From positions 1 through 64,000 of the forward strand of contig CAXIQD010000007.1 of NCBI GenBank assembly GCA_964030785.1: a stretch of DNA of 64,000 nucleotides, in the 5' to 3' direction. The DNA is from Siderastrea siderea (Eukaryota > Cnidaria > Anthozoa > Scleractinia > Rhizangiidae). The stretch's first letter is position 1. Each line of letters begins with the position of its first letter. Positions 37,031-46,736 of this stretch are shown piece by piece. The position numbers and the translations under genes are program-made. Under the pieces are notes generated by a model. It worked only from the letters and a program-made list of their open reading frames with translations, was not told the DNA's origin and did no database searches.

Positions 37031-38084
37031 GATAAATGATTAGTTTATCCTCGGCGAAACGGGTGATAACAGGAGTACCCAACGACTGTTTCGAAGAAAA
37101 TCGATTGTACGTTGTATTAAACATCTGCGAAGTGTCCCTGCGTGAATCTTGTTTAGTATTTAACTTTCCTGGGGAAAAATAACCCGATCTTCACTGCCAG
37201 CGAGGAGGACTTTTAACTTATAAAATGGGCAACGGGTTTTTTTTTTTTCGAATTTTATAATAGTATATTTTGGGTCTGCACATTTCGTTGTTTACCGCGT
37301 TTTCGTATTTTTTTTTTTGATAAAATGCAGTCGTTGAACAATTGACGCCACGGTACCAATTGACGCCACGGTGAAAACTCAATTTTAATAACAGCGGTAA
37401 AATTGTACAATTTTTGACTCTCGTTGACATGGCACACACAGAAAAGTGCCTTAAATGGATATATTTCCTTAAATTCTTTTAACATTTCTCGAAAATATGT
37501 TTGGTACATTTAACAGATTATACTACATTTCGTACAACAATAAACAAAGTGCAAAGAAACAAAATTGGTGCTCACAGTTTTCAGGTTGTCCAGCAGAGGT
37601 CCAAGCTCCACACTGCAAACTCTCAAATTCACTCCAAGAAGAGTGAAGTAAAGAAATCTTCATTTCGTTTACAAAGACGATACAGCCATTAATACAGGAA
37701 TCTGATTGTATCACGATTTTCCGCTGCTGCCAGTAGGGTTAACAAAGGCAGGGTCATTAAAACCCGGTGTTGTTTTATACACTACACGAAAACAAGAATT
37801 AAGAGGACTAACAAAGATTCAGATGGTAAGTTTGTTCTGCAGTTCTTATCCATGCCAGGAGAACCTTTTGGTTTATCCAGTTAAAAGAAAACCCGGATTC
37901 GCTAATCGCGTCGTCGGCACAGTGTAAACGGGGAAGAAATCAGAGCGTACTTTTTTCTTCTTTCATTAGGAACGCCGTTAGTATCTGTGGCTGATTCTTT
38001 TTTTTCCTATCACGGTAATGCACTAAAACAAACGTGTTCTCTAACAATTTAAGAAACGCTTTAAGGGGCCAACATGAACACACT
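37031..38084. other. No supported gene
   Basis: Homopolymer T tracts near 37,236 and 37,308 and a short direct repeat TTGACGCCACGGT (37,341 and 37,358) are the only features noted. Confidence 0.45.
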
Positions 38085-39450
38085 GGACGAGGAGATGGTG
38101 ATTGTCTTGCTTCATAGTTAAGTGACAGAGCATTTAAGTGGCTTGAACGGTACAGGTCGAGGACGAGGAAGTGAATGCCGTGCTTCATAGTTCAGTGACA
38201 GAGCATTTGAGGGGCTTGAGAGGTAAAGGCCGAGGACGAGGAGGTGACTGTCTTGCTTCATAGTTTAGTGACAGAGCATTCGAGAGGCTTGAAGATAAAC
38301 GCCGAATACGAAGAGGTGATTGTCTTGCTTCGTATTTCAGTGACAGAGCATTCAAGGCGCTTAAAAGATAAAGGCCGAGGTCGAGGAGGTGATTGTCTTG
38401 CTTCATAGTTCAGTGACAGAGCATTCGAGGGGCTTGAAATGTACTGGCCAATGACGAGGATGTGATTGTCTTGCTTCGTAGTTCAGTGACAGAGCATTCG
38501 AGGGGCTTGAAATGTACTGGCCGATGACGAGGAGGTGATTATCTTGCTTCATAGTTCAGTGACAGAGCATTAGAGAGGCTTCAAAGATAAAGGCCGATGA
38601 CGAGGAGGTGATTGTCTTGCTTCATAGTTCAGTGACAGAGCATTAGAGGGGCTTGAAAGGTAAAGGCCGATGACGAGGAAGTGATTCTCTTGCTTCATAG
38701 TTCAGTGACAGAGCATTAGAGAGGCTTGAAAGGTAAAGGCCGATGACGAGGAGGTGATTGTCTTGCTTCATAGTTCAGTGACAGAGCATTAGAGGGGCTT
38801 GAAAGGTAAAGGCCGATGACGAGGAAGTGATTGTCTTGCTTGATAGTTCAGTGACAGAGCATTAGAGAGGCTTGAAAGGTAAAAGCCGATGACGAGGAGG
38901 TGATTGTCTTGCTTCATAGTTCAGGGTCAGAGAATTCGAGGGGCTTGAAAGATAAAGGCCGATGACGAGGAGGTGATTGTCTTGCGTCATAGTTCAGTGA
39001 CAGAGCATTAGAAGGGCTTGAAAGGTAAAGGCCGATGACGAGGAAGTGATTGTCTTGCTTCATAGTTCAGTGACAGAGCATTACAGAGGCTTGAAAGGTA
39101 AAGGCCGATGACGAAGAAGTGATTGTCTTGCTTCATAGTTCAGTGACAGAGCATTAGAGGGGCTTGAAAGGTAAAGGCCGATGACGAGGAAGTGATTGTC
39201 TTGCTTCATAGTTCAGTGACAGAGCATTAGAGAGGCTTGAAAGGTAAAGGCCGATGACGAGGATGTGATTGTCTTGCTTCGTAGTTCAGTGACAGAGCAT
39301 TAGAGGGGCTTGAAAGGTAAAGGCCGATGACGAGGAGGTGATTGTCTTGCTTCATAGTTCAGTGACACAGCATTAGAGAGGCTTGAAAGGTAAAAGCCGA
39401 TGACGAGGAGGTGATTGTCTTGCTTCATAGTTCAGTGACAGAGCATTCAG
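38085..39450. repeat. Minisatellite, 73 bp unit, about 19 copies
   Basis: The unit contains TTCAGTGACAGAGCATTAGA, GGGGCTTGAAAGGTAAAGGC, CGATGACGAGGAGGTGATTG and TCTTGCTTCATAG. Copies begin at 38,117, 38,190, 38,263 and so on to 39,431, exactly 73 bp apart. The first four or five units are most diverged and the central ones nearly identical, with two alternating sub-types (GAGAGGCTTG and GAGGGGCTTG) in the middle. As 73 is not a multiple of three, open frames crossing it are not genuine genes. Confidence 0.95.
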
Positions 39451-40810
39451 GGACAGAGCTCGTATCGCTGATGGACAGCAGCACAGTCTGGGACACTACA
39501 TGGTAATAATTAGGTATTGGATAAGTCAACACAATTGACTAGATTTTAACCGATACGACGCAAACCAGCCTAGGCAGTACAGTAACTGCAATGTATTTTA
39601 AAATTTGTTCACATTCTATTCCTATTTTAGTGTCGTGTTAGAAGAGTCCACGTGGAGCCGAGGGGATTCAGGATGACCCGCAAAGGCACACAAAATAAAA
39701 ATCGAAAAGGCCAAAGATCTTCCGATTGTACAAGAAGAAATTAAGGCATATGTTGTAAGCTGGAGTTGATTATGTATGCTAATAGAGAAAAGCTACAGTT
39801 TGAAGTGATATAAAATAAAAACCGTATCATAACATGTCATACTGATTTCACGTTAATTTGTTTGATCCGTGGGAGAATTTGCTAGTTTGTAACTTTTGAT
39901 CATGACCTTTTGTTCTTAAAAGAATGGAAAAATTACCGGAAATTATACGCATCCCTGGGAAATGTAAATCTTGATACCAGAAGGTTTACCTCTGGGACCA
40001 GGTAAGGAATTGACAACTAACTAAGCCATCGACACCAGAACTTCATCTCGACTTTTTCAGTTTTTTTTTTTTAATATAAGCTTCTTCCCTGAAGAAAAGG
40101 TCGCACAGGAAGGACTTAAAAAACAGGCTATCAAATGCATGGTTTGAATGCTGAAACCCGCCTAAAGAATTCCCTGCTGCGATCATTACGGGAAGGAAAT
40201 ACCGCATGGTCCATAGAAAACAGCGTAAAAAGGCAAAAAAAAGAAAATTAAATCACCTTTTTGGTTTAATGTAAATTGAACTAAATGAAGAATGTGCAAC
40301 CTAACAGAGTTGAACTACATGTATTTTTTTTACAAATGATGTGTTTTGCAACAGCCAAATTTCAAAATTTTCCACGGGCAACATTGTTAAGAGTCATTTC
40401 TCATAACGTCAACGTTAAGCAATTTGAAAGAAGGAAATTTAGACTAAAAGGCGAAGCAAGTTGACAAATTTTTATGAAACCTGTACTGTAAATGTGTTGA
40501 TGAAAATGACAAGAAACTAGCCCTCCTACAAGGAATGTGCAAAAATGACAACTGTTGTGAACATAAAACCGTCCTTTGTTCTTTGCGCAGTGAAGAGCAT
40601 AATTCACTCCAACAGATATTTCCTCGAGAAAAGTAAAAAAAAAAAACAAAACGAAAAATTTTGCTTAAATGGTAGAACGCGCTAATAAAGGTTAAAGAGA
40701 CTTGAGACCCAAAAATGTAATCTCTGTCACGATCAATGAAATAAAGGCGACAAAATTGGCAACAAAAGCCACAGCTATAAATAGTACACGCAAGTTGGGT
40801 TTTTACAGGA
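39451..40810. other. Left flank of the Polinton; no supported gene
   Basis: AT-rich sequence without recognisable coding capacity. The last bases before the element are ACAGGA. Confidence 0.5.
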
Positions 40811-40917
40811 AGTAGTAATAGGTGAATTAAATGAATACCACCTCATTTCTACACCCATATTTTCCTAATTTAAACCAGCCAGCGAACAAAAAAGAAGGAG
40901 ATATTAAAACGAAGCAT
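40811..40917 (+). repeat. Polinton left terminal inverted repeat
   Basis: The first ~67 bp are identical to the complement of the right end. Similarity then continues with about one mismatch per 10 bp (AAAAAGAAG, ATTAAAACGAA) to about 40,917, where it is lost. Confidence 0.93.
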
Positions 40918-40981
40918 AACCAAACACGAACAAAAAAAAATTATAATCCGATTAGATATTTGTGAGTCAAATTTGAGATTG

Positions 40982-41356
40982 ATGGCTGCCGGATTCAACA
41001 ACTGTTAGGTTATCGAAGCAATTCAAAACCTACCGTCTGAATTACGTGAGATGATTTTCAAACATTACCTCATCATAAAAATGAAAGAGCGAGAGGCTTT
41101 GGGTTGGAACCTGGTTCACGATGAGCTTTTAATACAACCTTTCTGTCCTGAAAGACAGCGGTTTGTACATATTCTGGTGTGTGTAGCCTATATGCATTGT
41201 TGTTGTGGAGGGTGTTGTTACCCTTGTTATGAACAAGAAAAAATCCTTCATGAACTAACTATTTCTGTTCCGATCTATGATATAACCCTAGTCAAGTATT
41301 GCACTGATATATTGGGTGAAGATCATATTTCTCAAGTTGATATTTACGGCGCGTGA
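40982..41356 (+). pseudogene. Small F-box-like protein with an in-frame TAG
   Basis: From ATG at 40,982 the frame reads eight codons (MAAGFNNC), TAG at 41,006-41,008, then VIEAIQNLPSELREMIFKHY and on to TGA at 41,354. The LPxELREMIF stretch resembles the first helices of an F-box; F-box proteins recruit substrates to SCF ubiquitin ligases, and viruses of several families encode them. The C-terminal part is Cys-rich (CCCGGCCYPCYEQ) and unrecognised. A shorter product could start at the internal ATG at 41,051, but this would remove the motif. It is the first gene inside the left TIR. F-box assignment is tentative. Confidence 0.5.
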
Positions 41357-41401
41357 ATTCGCGGTCCAGTGAAATCTTAATCAATATACACACAGACATG
41401 A

Positions 41402-41824
41402 TTACATTAATTCATAATCAAAATATTCATTACCGTTAGCAGACGTTTTGAGACCTATTTTATAAACAAATTGATAAGAATCATCTTCTAGATCTTCAGA
41501 AAGGCATTTAGGGGCCCATACAAGAAATTCATCTCCATTTTTTGATTTTAAAGTTAAAATAGCTGAATTCCCACATTTGCCTTTCCGGTGTGAAACTTTT
41601 TTAATTTTGTATATATCGTCTGAAATATCTCTCCATTTTGAAATTTCTTTTCTTTTAAAACTTTCCTTAGTTGGCCATTCTTCTGAGATCTCTTGTTGAT
41701 CTATATATACATCCTTTGTTGGCCAGTCTTGTGAGATTTCTTGTTGATTTATAAATACATCCTCTGTTGGCCAGTCTTGTGAGATCGCTTGTTGATCTGT
41801 ACAGCCATCCATAGTAAGATACAT
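41402..41824 (-). CDS. Repeat-containing protein with conserved C-terminal domain (unrecognised, OB-fold-like?)
   Basis: The chosen start is ATG at 41,824, because TATATTCAATG immediately precedes it, as at other genes of the element; an upstream ATG at 41,869 would add a proline run encoded by a G15 tract and is unlikely. The first half contains three imperfect 18-19-residue repeats of the form QQ(E/A)ISQDWPT(K/E)DV(F/Y)I. The C-terminal ~80 residues (KWRDISDDIYKIKKVSHR to NGNEYFDYELM) alternate hydrophobic and charged residues and end with VYKIGLKTSANGNEYF, which recalls small single-strand DNA-binding OB-fold proteins; this is inference only. No break is seen. It converges with the F-box-like gene (46 bp apart). 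Confidence 0.6.
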   Translation of the reverse strand: MYLTMDGCTDQQAISQDWPTEDVFINQQEISQDWPTKDVYIDQQEISEEWPTKESFKRKEISKWRDISDDIYKIKKVSHRKGKCGNSAILTLKSKNGDEFLVWAPKCLSEDLEDDSYQFVYKIGLKTSANGNEYFDYELM

Positions 41825-41836
41825 TGAATATACACA

Positions 41837-41851
41837 GGGGGGGGGGGGGGG
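41837..41851. repeat. G15 homopolymer
   Basis: A run of 15 G directly upstream of the gene above, on its promoter side. Its true length may be uncertain. Confidence 0.9.
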
Positions 41852-41886
41852 AAGCAACTTCCCATACATTCTCTTAAATGAAATCC

Positions 41887-43005
41887 AAACGATGTTCTCA
41901 CAACTTGCAAAGCAATCTGTGAGGTTCTAGTCAGCGGATATACCTCCTACACGTGCGCAGATGTTGCATGTTTCAAGGGAACTCGGACGCTGAAGGGAAT
42001 AAAATTATGGCGGCCAAAGGCAGCGGATTCGGTTTTGTCCCTTCGTTTAGGTAATTGACGAATTGATCGTATTTTATTCTTTTATCATGTTTTCGTGCAT
42101 TTTGCTTCTTATAAAGACAAAAGTTTACTCTCGGAGTTTTTTAGTCTCAAAGTAGAACAGTAGTGCTTCGATCAATCCAGTCTGTGCTGATCGACTGTAT
42201 AGAATCAGAGAGAATTTTCTGAAGCTGGGTTAAAAACTGGGATCGGGTTCAAAGTACTGAACTGTGAAATGATCTTGTTAACACATAACTGGATTATTGA
42301 TAATAAAAGTCGTATTTTGTGCGTAGGTATTGTTTCCATACATTAGGTTATAGCGGTTTTGATTGAATTTATTTCCATCGATATTTTATGGCACATTTCC
42401 CGTTGCAATTTATCTAGACCACGCTGGAGGAAAACATGCAAACCGAGTACAGCCAGAACTGTCTCATCTCATGCTATCAATTCGTTACAGAATGAGATGT
42501 AAAAAGAAACATTGACAGTATTTTTATTTATCACATGCATCAGTTCAGCGATAGACAAAGACCAAAATTACGTCGCGGAGTACAAGAAATAAAATCCTGA
42601 ATAGTTCAAGCGCTTTCTCTCGGTGAGAAGTTTATTTACGTTGAATTATCTAATTCTAGCATTCAACTTTGAAGCATTTGTCGCAAACCTGGTCTCCAAG
42701 TATAAACAAGCGAAACGTGACTGCCGTACAGCTCGCAGCTGATCTACTCGCCACTGCAACAAACAAGACATTGCGAAAACAGAAGCGTCTTCATCGATGT
42801 CGCTTCCATCGAATATTCTCTTGTACGAAACTGACAGTAAGTTCCATGAGAGATTAGCCGCTCACCGCTTACTTTTCCCCGACAAAATACACATAAATTT
42901 TGCAAACTATTTCGAATAAGTTGATCGTCGATCGGAAATATTTATGACGAACACCGCTGTCCACGTTTTGACTGGACCGCTTTGCAAGTTGTGAGAACAT
43001 CGTTT
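41887..43005. mobile_element. Nested 1.1 kb element with 27 bp TIRs
   Basis: AAACGATGTTCTCACAACTTGCAAAGC at the left is repeated exactly in inverted form at the right end. No transposase frame is present. Two exon-like pieces are visible: ATGGCGGCCAAAGGC...TTTAG followed by GTAATT (42,007-42,053) and an ORF from 42,669 ending at GACAGTAAGT (about 42,832). These may be host exons captured by the element, which is inference. It separates two genes of the Polinton and is alien to it. Confidence 0.75.
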
Positions 43006-43703
43006 CTCGGTCCCAGGCCTCGCTTCTACCCTCCCCTGGAATATACATTTGTTTAATAGCATGTACTTTTTTCTGCTCGAGGTGAAATTCTGTGAAGCGG
43101 AACCATTGCGTGCATTTTTTTCTTAGATCCGCTTTCGTGAGATACTAATGTTAATTAAGTTTTCGCAGACAATGACGTAATTTGTGTTTTCGTGCAAGCA
43201 CTGAACGGAAACCCCCTTAACAACGCAAGCTTGAAAAAATACAGTGCGACTTCTTAAATCACTCATCCTGAAAAACAAATCTTGGTCTTAAAATTTTTTA
43301 AGCCTTCAGGAATGCAGACGCTATTGTTTAACTATATTGGTGGTCTCTGTTGCTAGCATTTTTATAAATATTGACTCTGATCAAGTACAAAAAATAGCTT
43401 TGCACCTCGAATCATTGAGAAATATCTGAAACCCTAAACCAAGCGTCTGTTCGTCTTCACTCTCAAGATACTTTTAATTTTTTTGGAAAGCGTGGAAAAA
43501 TCGTATTATGGAACCACATCTAATCCTGAAATGGGGTAGCCATCTTTGTCACGAGTTGGTAACAATATTTTTGAAACACACTCACGAGTGATAAATCGTA
43601 TTTGTTTAATGTCGGGCGGTGAAAGAAGTTAAAAAAAAACCAAATAACAAATAGCTTGCAAAGTTGCAATCATTTTGTAAGCGTATATAATTACTTTGAA
43701 AAT
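43006..43703. other. 700 bp inside the Polinton with no recognisable gene
   Basis: No coding frame of note. Its composition is like the host flanks, so another insertion or decayed viral sequence is possible. Confidence 0.4.
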
Positions 43704-44190
43704 CTACAACGGAGTGAATGTTTTTTCATACTTGTCAGAAATAGATGGTGGAATCTCCATACAATGATCAGTGACGAAATTATCTATCATTTTCAATCTA
43801 TCAAGAAAAACCTTTTCGTCGAAAACTTCGCCTCTGAGGAAAAAGCGAATCTCATCGAGGATTTTTTGGTATTCGATACGGGCAAAATTTGCTTGTTCTG
43901 TTTCCTTATCGTATTTCTTAAGGCTTGCCACTGCTTTTAAAATAAGACCGACCCCTGTTAAAGTTGCAATGATAACAGGGTTCAACGTAATTCCTCCGGC
44001 TACTGCGGCACTAATAATTAATTTGGCAGCCGAAAGATTACAAACAAAATTTTTTCTTCGAAAAACCGCGGTACAACTTTTCATAGCCATAATGTTTCTT
44101 GTGGTAATAAGCATATAAATCTTTCATTTCTTTAACTTTCTCTTTAGAAAGTGTTTGGTCGATATGGTTGAATTCGAAAATATCCCGCAT
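43704..44190 (-). pseudogene. Small membrane-segment protein, frameshifted
   Basis: The reading starts at ATG 44,190 (MRDIFEFNHIDQTLSKEKVK), preceded directly by TATATAAC. It runs through KKHYGYEKLYRGF and changes frame near 44,050 at an A-run, continuing as CNLSAAKLIISAAVAGG and TLNPVIIATLTGVGLIL to TAG at 43,704. The hydrophobic stretch of about 40 residues could form one or two membrane helices. The C-terminal third is charged and helical. I recognise this layout from other cnidarian Polinton-type elements but know no function; it could be a membrane or host-interaction protein. Confidence 0.55.
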
Positions 44191-44232
44191 TGTTATATAT
44201 AATAAAAATGAAAAAATTTTGTGGAAAAGTGA

Positions 44233-44787
44233 TCACGCACTTATTTGATACTCGATAAGAAGTATAATTGCGCTGTAACTTTTCCAAATATCATCATTCA
44301 TATTTAGTTCAAAAGCCAAAATCCCGGACGAAGGTATTTGGAAAGAATTTGGGTTTATCGTCTGATACCACCCACTCTTTGCTGAGGTAAAAATTCTTGA
44401 AGAGCTCAAATTTCCAGTAAAAAAACTCTGTGAAGATGATTGGAGTTTTAAAGATATTCTTTTGTGTTTATGTATATTGACATCAGAATCCGAAGGAGGG
44501 TTTATAGGGCGCATGCAATAGACATTAATGTTTTTCAAAATCGTTTCACCCGGCAATGAAATTATTTCAGCGCCATTTAAAACAAATTTGTTGTCCCCTT
44601 TTGTCGAATTCAAAAAACCGTTTTTGTGGTGAATGGAAGAAGAGCGTAGTAGGTGTCCCTTTAAAGAAAGGTCTGTTTGCATTACCATTTGTCCATTTTC
44701 AATAACAAAAGCGGTGTCATAAACACTTGGATCAACGTTTGAAATTGTTTCTTTAACACCATAAACAATTAAATGACCAATTGTCAT
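44233..44787 (-). CDS. Unrecognised 184-residue protein, probably beta-rich
   Basis: MTIGHLIVYGVKETISN to IILLIEYQISA, intact. It lies 3 nt downstream of the stop of the fibre gene (TAATTAATG), so both probably share a transcript. The sequence is rich in short alternating hydrophobic stretches and Ser/Asn, with GDNKFVLNGAEIISLPGE and a C-terminal SSGILAFELNMNDD. A head or knob partner of the fibre is a reasonable guess from position and composition; no family is recognised. Confidence 0.6.
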   Translation of the reverse strand: MTIGHLIVYGVKETISNVDPSVYDTAFVIENGQMVMQTDLSLKGHLLRSSSIHHKNGFLNSTKGDNKFVLNGAEIISLPGETILKNINVYCMRPINPPSDSDVNIHKHKRISLKLQSSSQSFFTGNLSSSRIFTSAKSGWYQTINPNSFQIPSSGILAFELNMNDDIWKSYSAIILLIEYQISA

Positions 44788-44790
44788 TAA

Positions 44791-46071
44791 TTATGGAATA
44801 CGGACTGTACCGTGCAGATCGAGATATATAAATTGTGGGGGTGAGCTACCCCATCTGTGAAAATGGATAACTGTTTTGGTGTACTTTTCGAATATTTTAG
44901 TTGTATGATTAGAAGTTGAAATCGTCGTAGCTTGTGGTGTTACACTCACTTCATTCATTTCTGGTGGAAACCATTCAACAACCATAGTGTAGTAACCGAC
45001 CGGAAGTTTATATAGGTTAAAACCGAGGTGTGACTGGTACTGGTTGGGTGAGCCTTTTTCAAACAGGAGTTTGAGAAAGTAAGCTTTTTTATTTACTTGA
45101 TGTGGAGATTCGGGAAAATCGTTGATACCCAAAACCTCAATATTATTTTCACTAGAAGATTCATCAGTGTCTTCCATCAAGTATCTGAAGGCGTCCTTTT
45201 TTTGTGCCGAGCTAGTGATATGTGATTCATGAATTGATTGATTGACAAGATTTGACAAAAGATTTATTTTATTTTGCATTAAATCAACATTAACTGCGGA
45301 TTTCCGATCTTTTTCATCGGTTTGTAAGTTGACAATTGTATTATTATTTAAGTTCAAGTCTCCAGTCATACTGTTAGTGCCTTCAACTTTGAGAAACTTT
45401 TTTTGTGTCATGTCATCAATTCTGTTGTTAACAAACTCGACACATGCGGCGTCTCTTGGGTTTGATGGAAGATCAAGATTGATAATCGAATTATTTTTCA
45501 TATCAATATCAACTTCTTTATCCAGTTTTTTTACAAGCTGATTATCGACATACTTTTTGTTTGTGGCTTGATCTACTTGTTCTGGGTCTTTTACGTTGTA
45601 GATTGTATTATTATTCATATTAATGCTTGCTTCCATTTTCCCGCCTTCCTTTTTTGAAAGAAAGATATTTCTCGTGTCCTGATAGTTTATTACCTTTGAC
45701 AGATCACCGTGGATAGGATAAGGATTGCTTCTTAATCGCAAAATATCGTACTTATTTTGCATGTCAATATCAGCAGAACCGCTTGCATTACCCTGAGGCC
45801 CAGGATCACCTTTGTTGCCTTTTTCGCCTTTTGGACCCTGAGGTCCTTGTGGCTCCTTCTGGCCTTGGGGACCAATCGGACCTTGTGGTCCCGTGGGACC
45901 TTTTTCACCCCTCGGTCCATAAGGACCTTGTGGTCCCGCTGGGCCTTTGTCACCCTTCGGCCAAGGAGGACCCTCGGTGCCAGGAGGACCCCCTGGGCCA
46001 GGAGGACCCACCTTTTCACTTTCACTCATCGTTTGGCTAGTTCCACCTATTTGGCTGTTAATATATACCAT
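44791..46071 (-). CDS. Fibre-like protein: collagen repeat plus phage-fibre-like shaft
   Basis: 426 codons, intact. After a short N-terminus, residues ~22-94 are almost perfect Gly-X-Y ([38 protein letters not shown]), i.e. a collagen triple helix. Residues ~145-290 contain three shaft-like repeats of the form MNNN(T/S)I.N(V/L)..P...(D/R)AA...(Y/F)V(D/N), as in trimeric tail-fibre shafts of phages. The C-terminal ~110 residues are beta-rich with [17 protein letters not shown] and end VRIP. The likely role is a trimeric host-attachment fibre on the virion. The start at 46,071 overlaps the ATPase stop by 14 nt (TATATAATGG); MSESEKV at 46,029 is an alternative start. The unusually complete frame contrasts with the broken capsid genes. 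Confidence 0.8.
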   Translation of the reverse strand: MVYINSQIGGTSQTMSESEKVGPPGPGGPPGTEGPPWPKGDKGPAGPQGPYGPRGEKGPTGPQGPIGPQGQKEPQGPQGPKGEKGNKGDPGPQGNASGSADIDMQNKYDILRLRSNPYPIHGDLSKVINYQDTRNIFLSKKEGGKMEASINMNNNTIYNVKDPEQVDQATNKKYVDNQLVKKLDKEVDIDMKNNSIINLDLPSNPRDAACVEFVNNRIDDMTQKKFLKVEGTNSMTGDLNLNNNTIVNLQTDEKDRKSAVNVDLMQNKINLLSNLVNQSIHESHITSSAQKKDAFRYLMEDTDESSSENNIEVLGINDFPESPHQVNKKAYFLKLLFEKGSPNQYQSHLGFNLYKLPVGYYTMVVEWFPPEMNEVSVTPQATTISTSNHTTKIFEKYTKTVIHFHRWGSSPPQFIYLDLHGTVRIP

Positions 46072-46702
46072 TATATATCTTCATCAAAATTTTTTTCATT
46101 AATTTTCGGGGCTTGTCATAGTAAAAGAAAGAATATTTTTTATCGGTGGCGCGATCTAAAGTGTCATGATCTACACCTATCTCGTCTGCAATCCGTTTGT
46201 TTTCTCTTGGAAGAAATCTGAAAATACAAAAATGGCTGCAGTTATCACGGATGTTTTTCGGCACCTTGTAGAAGGTTTGAGTGAGGTAAACAACGCAGCA
46301 GTTTCTGTGCCGCCCGTTGATAAAATAATTAATGATACTGTTTTGGTTGCTTTCACAAACAAGATCATCAAAAACAACAATTTTTTGGTTGTCCACCGGA
46401 ACCTATTCGAGTGGAATGATTTCATCACCGTAAGCCTCGATAACCTCATAACCAACCTTGGGGTTGATTCGTTCAGCAAAGTCCTGCAAAAGAGACTGAT
46501 ATTTATTCTGGTGCAGGTTTTTTGAAAAGAGGTAAATTTTATCAAACTCTAACAACTCATAAAGCATATGCAGTAATATGTTTGTTTTGCCAGAATTACT
46601 GGGTCCACAAATCAGCATCCGGAAAACATCGGCTGGCATGCAAGGATGGCCTTGCTTGTAGTTACTCTTGGAAAAACCTGGGTCATAATTTGGAATCTGC
46701 AT
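46058..46702 (-). pseudogene. FtsK/HerA-type DNA-packaging ATPase with one in-frame TAG
   Basis: About 214 codons. Residues 28-38 carry the Walker A motif LICGPSNSGKTN; after the break IVVFDDLVCE is the Walker B strand, and NCCVVYLTQTFYKVPKNIR fits the sensor/HerA-type signature with a conserved glutamine. In adintoviruses and Polintons this ATPase pumps DNA into the capsid. The only lesion is TAG at 46,403-46,405 between IIPLE and VPVDNQK; both sides share the same frame. It is divergent from the gene at 46,737, with only 34 nt between starts. Confidence 0.85.
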
Positions 46703-46736
46703 TTTTTTTTTGCTTCTATATATTCACGCTAGAAAT
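46703..46736. promoter_or_regulatory. Compact bidirectional promoter
   Basis: Only 34 nt lie between the ATPase start on the minus strand and the start at 46,737 on the plus strand. The interval contains CTATATATTC, a TATA-like string readable in both directions, and an A/T homopolymer beside the ATPase start. Confidence 0.55.

Noticed and set aside
38185..38406. Minus-strand ORF with repeated NALSLNYEARQSP
   Set aside because: It lies in the 73 bp minisatellite, whose period is not a multiple of three; the frame is an accident of the first units.
41825..41869. N-terminal proline run of the repeat protein
   Set aside because: Encoded by the G15 tract upstream of the TATATTCAATG start; the downstream start fits the pattern of neighbouring genes better.
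45242..46221. Plus-strand ORFs opposite the fibre gene
   Set aside because: They are antisense shadows of the Gly-X-Y repeat and shaft.
22393..46405. Stop-codon reassignment (TAG read as sense), suggested by single TAGs at 23,281, 41,006 and 46,403
   Set aside because: TAG, TGA and TAA all interrupt genes here, animal nuclear codes use standard stops, and several intact genes end in them; ordinary mutation is simpler.
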